From positions 1-9,243 of the forward strand of contig SKSH01000223.1 of the NCBI GenBank assembly GCA_007118075.1: a DNA stretch of 9,243 nt, given 5' to 3'. Below the pieces are notes generated by a model. It was not told where the DNA came from, searched no databases, and was given only the letters and a program-made list of their open reading frames with translations. This stretch comes from Halobacteriales archaeon (GTDB lineage: Archaea; Halobacteriota; Halobacteria; Halobacteriales; SKSH01). The position numbers were made by a program, and so were the translations under genes. How positions within the stretch are numbered: the stretch's first letter is position 1; each line of letters begins with the position of its first letter. This document shows positions 6,919 to 9,243 of this stretch, in pieces.

Positions 6919-7752
6919 CCGCAGCCGGACTGGAATGATGTTGCCGATCTGGTGCGAACGCACTATGGCCCATCGCTGGTGGCCAACGGTCAAGCGCAGA
7001 TCACTGACGATGGTGAAGATGAATCGGGTGGAGAGCGTACGCTGGCCGGGGTTGTGGTGCCGAGCGATCCGAATCGTGCGCCGGAGAACGTGCGGTCGTA
7101 CCTGACGACCGAGCAGTACCGGCTCTACGACCTGATCTGGCGACGGCTGGTTGCCACTCAGGCGACGGAAGCGATTCTGGAGACTGTTTCGGTCACCATG
7201 GAAGCCGAGAGCGAGGCAAGCGGCACCCGGTACATCTTCGTTGCCCAGGCCGGCATCGCCGAGAAGTGGGGCTTTCTGGAGATCTACCCGGAGGTGGCGC
7301 CCGACGTTCGGGCGAACAACGCGGCCGGCGGGGCGCTCCTGCAGCTCAGTGAGGGGGAGACGCTCCAGCCGAGCGCAATTGCTCCGGTCGAACGCAACGA
7401 ACTGTGCGAGAAATGTGGCCGGCCCATGGTGATCAAGCTTGGCCGGTTCGGCAAATTCATCGCCTGCTCCGGGTTCCCGGATTGCCGGAACTCGAAACCG
7501 TTGCTCGTCAAGGTCGGCGTCGATTGTCCGGAATGTGGCGAGGGCGAGGTTGTCGAACGTCGCTCGAAGAAGGGCCGGCCGTTCTACGGCTGCAGTCGTT
7601 ATCCAGAGTGCGAGTTCATTTCCTGGGCCAAGCCGGTCGGGCGGAGTTGTTCGGAATGCGGCGATATTCTGGTCGAGGCCGGCAAGCGCGGCGGCGTGAA
7701 ATGCCGCGCTTGCAACTACAAGGAGTCCGCCGACGTCGCAAAGGCGTCCTGA
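6913..7752 (+). CDS. topA: Bacterial DNA topoisomerase I, 3' part only, with an internal deletion (non-functional remnant)
   Basis: TopA relaxes negative supercoils through a tyrosine in the motif YMRTDS. The 279 residues here start just after that motif, so the Toprim domain and catalytic tyrosine are absent. Residues 1-62 (numbered from 6913) are a poorly conserved segment ending PSDPNRAPENVR. Residues 63-160 match the central domain (YLTTEQYRLYDLIWRRLVATQ, then LLQLSEGETLQP). The next expected block, with HFTQPP-like and GIGRPSTYA motifs, is missing: after APVE the sequence goes directly to the C-terminal zinc ribbons. Three are present: CEKCGRPM-C-C (165-191), CPECGEGE-C-C (205-233) and CSECG-CRAC (246-267). 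The tail style (GRFGKFIACSGFPDC) is bacterial, perhaps Chloroflexota-like. It is in frame with the lipA start upstream and ends in TGA 164 bases before hslV. Confidence 0.88.
   Translation, partial: NIPQPDWNDVADLVRTHYGPSLVANGQAQITDDGEDESGGERTLAGVVVPSDPNRAPENVRSYLTTEQYRLYDLIWRRLVATQATEAILETVSVTMEAESEASGTRYIFVAQAGIAEKWGFLEIYPEVAPDVRANNAAGGALLQLSEGETLQPSAIAPVERNELCEKCGRPMVIKLGRFGKFIACSGFPDCRNSKPLLVKVGVDCPECGEGEVVERRSKKGRPFYGCSRYPECEFISWAKPVGRSCSECGDILVEAGKRGGVKCRACNYKESADVAKAS
7387..7398 (+). other. In-frame deletion point inside topA
   Basis: At codons Val-Glu-Arg-Asn, the TopA central domain (SEGETLQPSAIAPVE) is joined to the segment before the first zinc ribbon (RNELCEKCGRP). In every TopA I recall, about 150 or more residues separate these, starting with QHFTQPPxR and including ASLVKxLE and GIGRPSTYA. 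Confidence 0.7.
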
Positions 7753-7916
7753 CCCGGAACGCACGCACTGATGCCCTGGCCTGTAGTGACAGAGGTCCTG
7801 CATCTGACCGGGGAGCGATCACGATAGCCTGATTCAGAACGCGCAGGTGTACAATGGCTTATGCCGGATTCCAGCAATCGCCCTGGAGCGGGTCGCCGTC
7901 CGGCCAGGGTCACTCA
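7753..7916. other. topA-hslV intergenic region
   Basis: No clear sigma-70-type promoter, terminator hairpin or RNA gene is visible in these 164 bases. In many bacteria a xerC-type recombinase gene lies between topA and hslV; there is none here. An in-frame ATG at 7854, preceded by AGGTG at 7845-7849, could add 21 residues to HslV. Confidence 0.4.
7906..7909 (+). promoter_or_regulatory. Shine-Dalgarno-like site for hslV
   Basis: AGGG ends 7 bases before the ATG at 7917, a good bacterial spacing, and supports that start over the ATG at 7854, whose AGGTG is only about 4 bases away. The archaeal genes to the left have no comparable sites. Confidence 0.4.
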
Positions 7917-8486
7917 ATGCACGCTACGACGATTATCGGCGTGGTGCGCGACGGCTCGGTGGCGATGGCAGGTGACGGGCAAGTAACCTTCGGAGATGTC
8001 GTCGTCAAGCACAGTGCCCGGAAGATCCGCACGCTGGCTGATGGCCAGGTGATTGCCGGATTCGCCGGCGCGGTTGCCGACGCATTGACGCTGTTCGAAA
8101 AGTTCGAAGGGCAGTTGCGCTCGCATGATGGCGACCTTCGGCGGGCAGCAGTGGAGATGGCTCGTGAATGGCGAACCGATCGGTACCTTCGCAGGCTTGA
8201 AGCTCAGTTGATCGTTGCCGATCCGGATCAACTTCTGCTGATGTCGGGCGAGGGCGACGTCATCGAGCCGGATGACGGAATTATCGCAATCGGGTCCGGC
8301 GGGCCGTACGCAACTGCCGCGGCACGGGCGCTTGTTCGCCACTCTGAGATGTCTGCTCGTGGGATTGCCGAAGCCGCCATGCGTGTCACGGCGGACCTCT
8401 GTATCTATACAAATGATCGACTTATCGTAGAAACCGCTACAGCAACACATGATCAGTCCGAAGACAACAGCTCAAACGAGCAATGA
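7917..8486 (+). CDS. hslV: ATP-dependent protease subunit HslV (ClpQ)
   Basis: HslV is the threonine peptidase that forms the double hexameric core of the HslUV cytosolic protease. The protein starts MHATTIIGVVRDGSVAMAGD. Cleavage before the first Thr of TTI gives the N-terminal nucleophile, and in mature numbering the catalytic partners Asp17 (AGDGQVTFG) and Lys33 (ARKIRTL) are in place. Further family stretches are GFAGAVADALTLFEKFE, REWRTDRYLRRLEAQLIVAD, GDVIEPDDGIIAIGSGG and the ARALVRHSE helix. At 189 residues it is near family length (about 175-185), with a short polar tail. Starting at 7854 would add 21 residues as a longer propeptide; the mature enzyme would be the same. The last 38 bases overlap hslU in another frame, which implies coupled translation. 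The gene appears intact. Confidence 0.95.
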   Translation: MHATTIIGVVRDGSVAMAGDGQVTFGDVVVKHSARKIRTLADGQVIAGFAGAVADALTLFEKFEGQLRSHDGDLRRAAVEMAREWRTDRYLRRLEAQLIVADPDQLLLMSGEGDVIEPDDGIIAIGSGGPYATAAARALVRHSEMSARGIAEAAMRVTADLCIYTNDRLIVETATATHDQSEDNSSNEQ

Positions 8487-9243
8487 GGATATCCAGCTCG
8501 CCGAAGAGCCCCGGGCCTGGACCCCACGGAGAACCTGTAACGAACTCGAACGCTTCGTAGTCGGGCAGGACGACGCCAAGCGCGCGGTTGCCGTGGCGAT
8601 CCGCAATCGGTGGCGCCGCCAGCAACTGGCCGAAGAGATCCGTGATGAAGTCCTTCCCAAAAACATCATGATGATCGGGCCGACTGGAGTCGGGAAGACG
8701 GAGATCGCTCGTCGGGTCGCGAAGTTCCTGGATGCGCCCTTCCTCAAGGTTGAGGCATCGAACTTCACCGAGGTCGGCTATGTCGGGCGGGATGTCGAAT
8801 CGATGGTCCGGGACCTGGTCGATACGTCGATCAGCCAGATCCACCAGCAACGGTTGCAGAACGTCCAGGAAGATGCCGAATCCTCCGCGAACCAGCGCCT
8901 GGCGGAAATTCTCGTCGAGCAGCGGGAACGGGCAAGACAGCCCGAAAAATCGGACGAGGACCCGACAGAACCTGCGGCTGAAGATCCGGAAGAGAAGCGC
9001 AAGCGGGAGGCGAATGCGAAACGCCGCCATACCCGGCGGCGGAACCGCGTGCTTGGCCAGCTCCAGAAGAACGAGATCGACGATGACGTGATCGATCTCG
9101 ATTACGAGGTTGAGATGGAGTCGTTCACTCCGCAGATGGGCGTGTTAGGCGGCGGGGGCGATGAGGACATGCAGGAAGCGCTCAACGACCTGGTCGATGG
9201 ATTCATGCATCGGCGACGGTCCCGCCGGGTGAAGATCCGGGAA
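8449..9243 (+). CDS. hslU: ATP-dependent protease ATPase subunit HslU (ClpY), partial at the right edge
   Basis: HslU is the AAA+ unfoldase that caps HslV and feeds it unfolded substrates. From ATG at 8449, which overlaps hslV by 38 bases, 265 residues run to the window edge. The family is about 440-480 long, so this is over half. Residues 24-60 match the family N-terminus (WTPRRTCNELERFVVGQDDAKRAVAVAIRNRWRRQQ). Walker A is GPTGVGKT (77-84). The pore loop GYVGRD is at 110-115. After LVDTSIS the intermediate (I) domain begins. It includes an unusually charged stretch at about 158-200, mixing acidic repeats (EKSDEDPTEPAAEDPEE) with an Arg/Lys-rich segment. Walker B, sensor and C-terminal HslV-docking residues lie outside the window. 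The start is the only Met upstream of the conserved region in this frame, although the Shine-Dalgarno match is weak, suggesting coupling to hslV. Confidence 0.95.
   Translation, partial: MISPKTTAQTSNEDIQLAEEPRAWTPRRTCNELERFVVGQDDAKRAVAVAIRNRWRRQQLAEEIRDEVLPKNIMMIGPTGVGKTEIARRVAKFLDAPFLKVEASNFTEVGYVGRDVESMVRDLVDTSISQIHQQRLQNVQEDAESSANQRLAEILVEQRERARQPEKSDEDPTEPAAEDPEEKRKREANAKRRHTRRRNRVLGQLQKNEIDDDVIDLDYEVEMESFTPQMGVLGGGGDEDMQEALNDLVDGFMHRRRSRRVKIRE

Noticed and set aside
6298..7752. A novel LipA-TopA fusion enzyme
   Set aside because: Both halves are broken at places that remove essential residues (LipA C-terminal third; TopA Toprim domain and catalytic Tyr), and the flanking genes come from different domains of life. 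A chimera explains everything more simply.
6229..7803. Long minus-strand open frame of 524 codons
   Set aside because: It is antisense to lipA/topA and crosses the junction; its composition shows no recognisable domain. It is a shadow of high-GC coding sequence.
1..9243. tRNA, rRNA, CRISPR array, insertion sequence or attachment site at the junction
   Set aside because: No cloverleaf, spaced direct repeats, transposase, integrase or terminal inverted repeats were visible, including around 6910, so mobile-element insertion does not explain the junction.

Overview
The window joins two unrelated genomic blocks. Bases 1 to about 6910 look like a haloarchaeal chromosome. The PheT, PheS, TrpRS and EndA proteins have the family layout, acidic character and sequence style of Halobacteria, several genes have a TATA-like box about 26-27 bases upstream of the ATG (leaderless archaeal transcription), and Shine-Dalgarno sites are not evident. 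Bases from about 6910 to the right edge are bacterial. They carry the C-terminal end of a bacterial topoisomerase I with its zinc ribbons, then hslV and hslU (the ClpQY/HslUV protease), with a Shine-Dalgarno-like site before hslV. The bacterial source may be Chloroflexota/Thermomicrobia-like, but that is only an impression from the TopA tail and the topA-hslV-hslU order.

Layout, left to right: pheT (minus strand, runs off the left edge); pheS (minus, overlapping pheT by one base); a 217-base gap containing the oligo-T terminator of trpS; trpS (minus); a divergent promoter region; a DUF998-type six-helix membrane protein gene (plus); a 7-base convergent gap inside a strong hairpin; endA (minus); a divergent promoter region; the first two thirds of lipA (plus); the junction; a damaged 3' portion of topA (plus); hslV (plus); and hslU (plus, runs off the right edge).

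The archaeal block is mostly tRNA maturation and charging: EndA removes tRNA introns, TrpRS charges tRNA-Trp, and PheS with PheT forms the phenylalanyl-tRNA synthetase heterotetramer. LipA makes the lipoyl cofactor of 2-oxoacid dehydrogenases. In the bacterial block HslU unfolds substrates and feeds them to the HslV peptidase.

The main observation is one 1.5 kb reading frame whose first part is lipoyl synthase and whose second part is topoisomerase I. The switch falls in a few shared Thr/Ser codons at about 6901-6912. Each half lacks essential parts of its own family, and the TopA half carries a second in-frame loss of roughly 150 or more residues. I read this as a chimera (assembly, amplification or cloning artefact, or less likely a real recombination), not as a new fusion enzyme. 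I did not find a convincing undescribed biological system. No tRNA, rRNA, CRISPR array or insertion sequence was seen.
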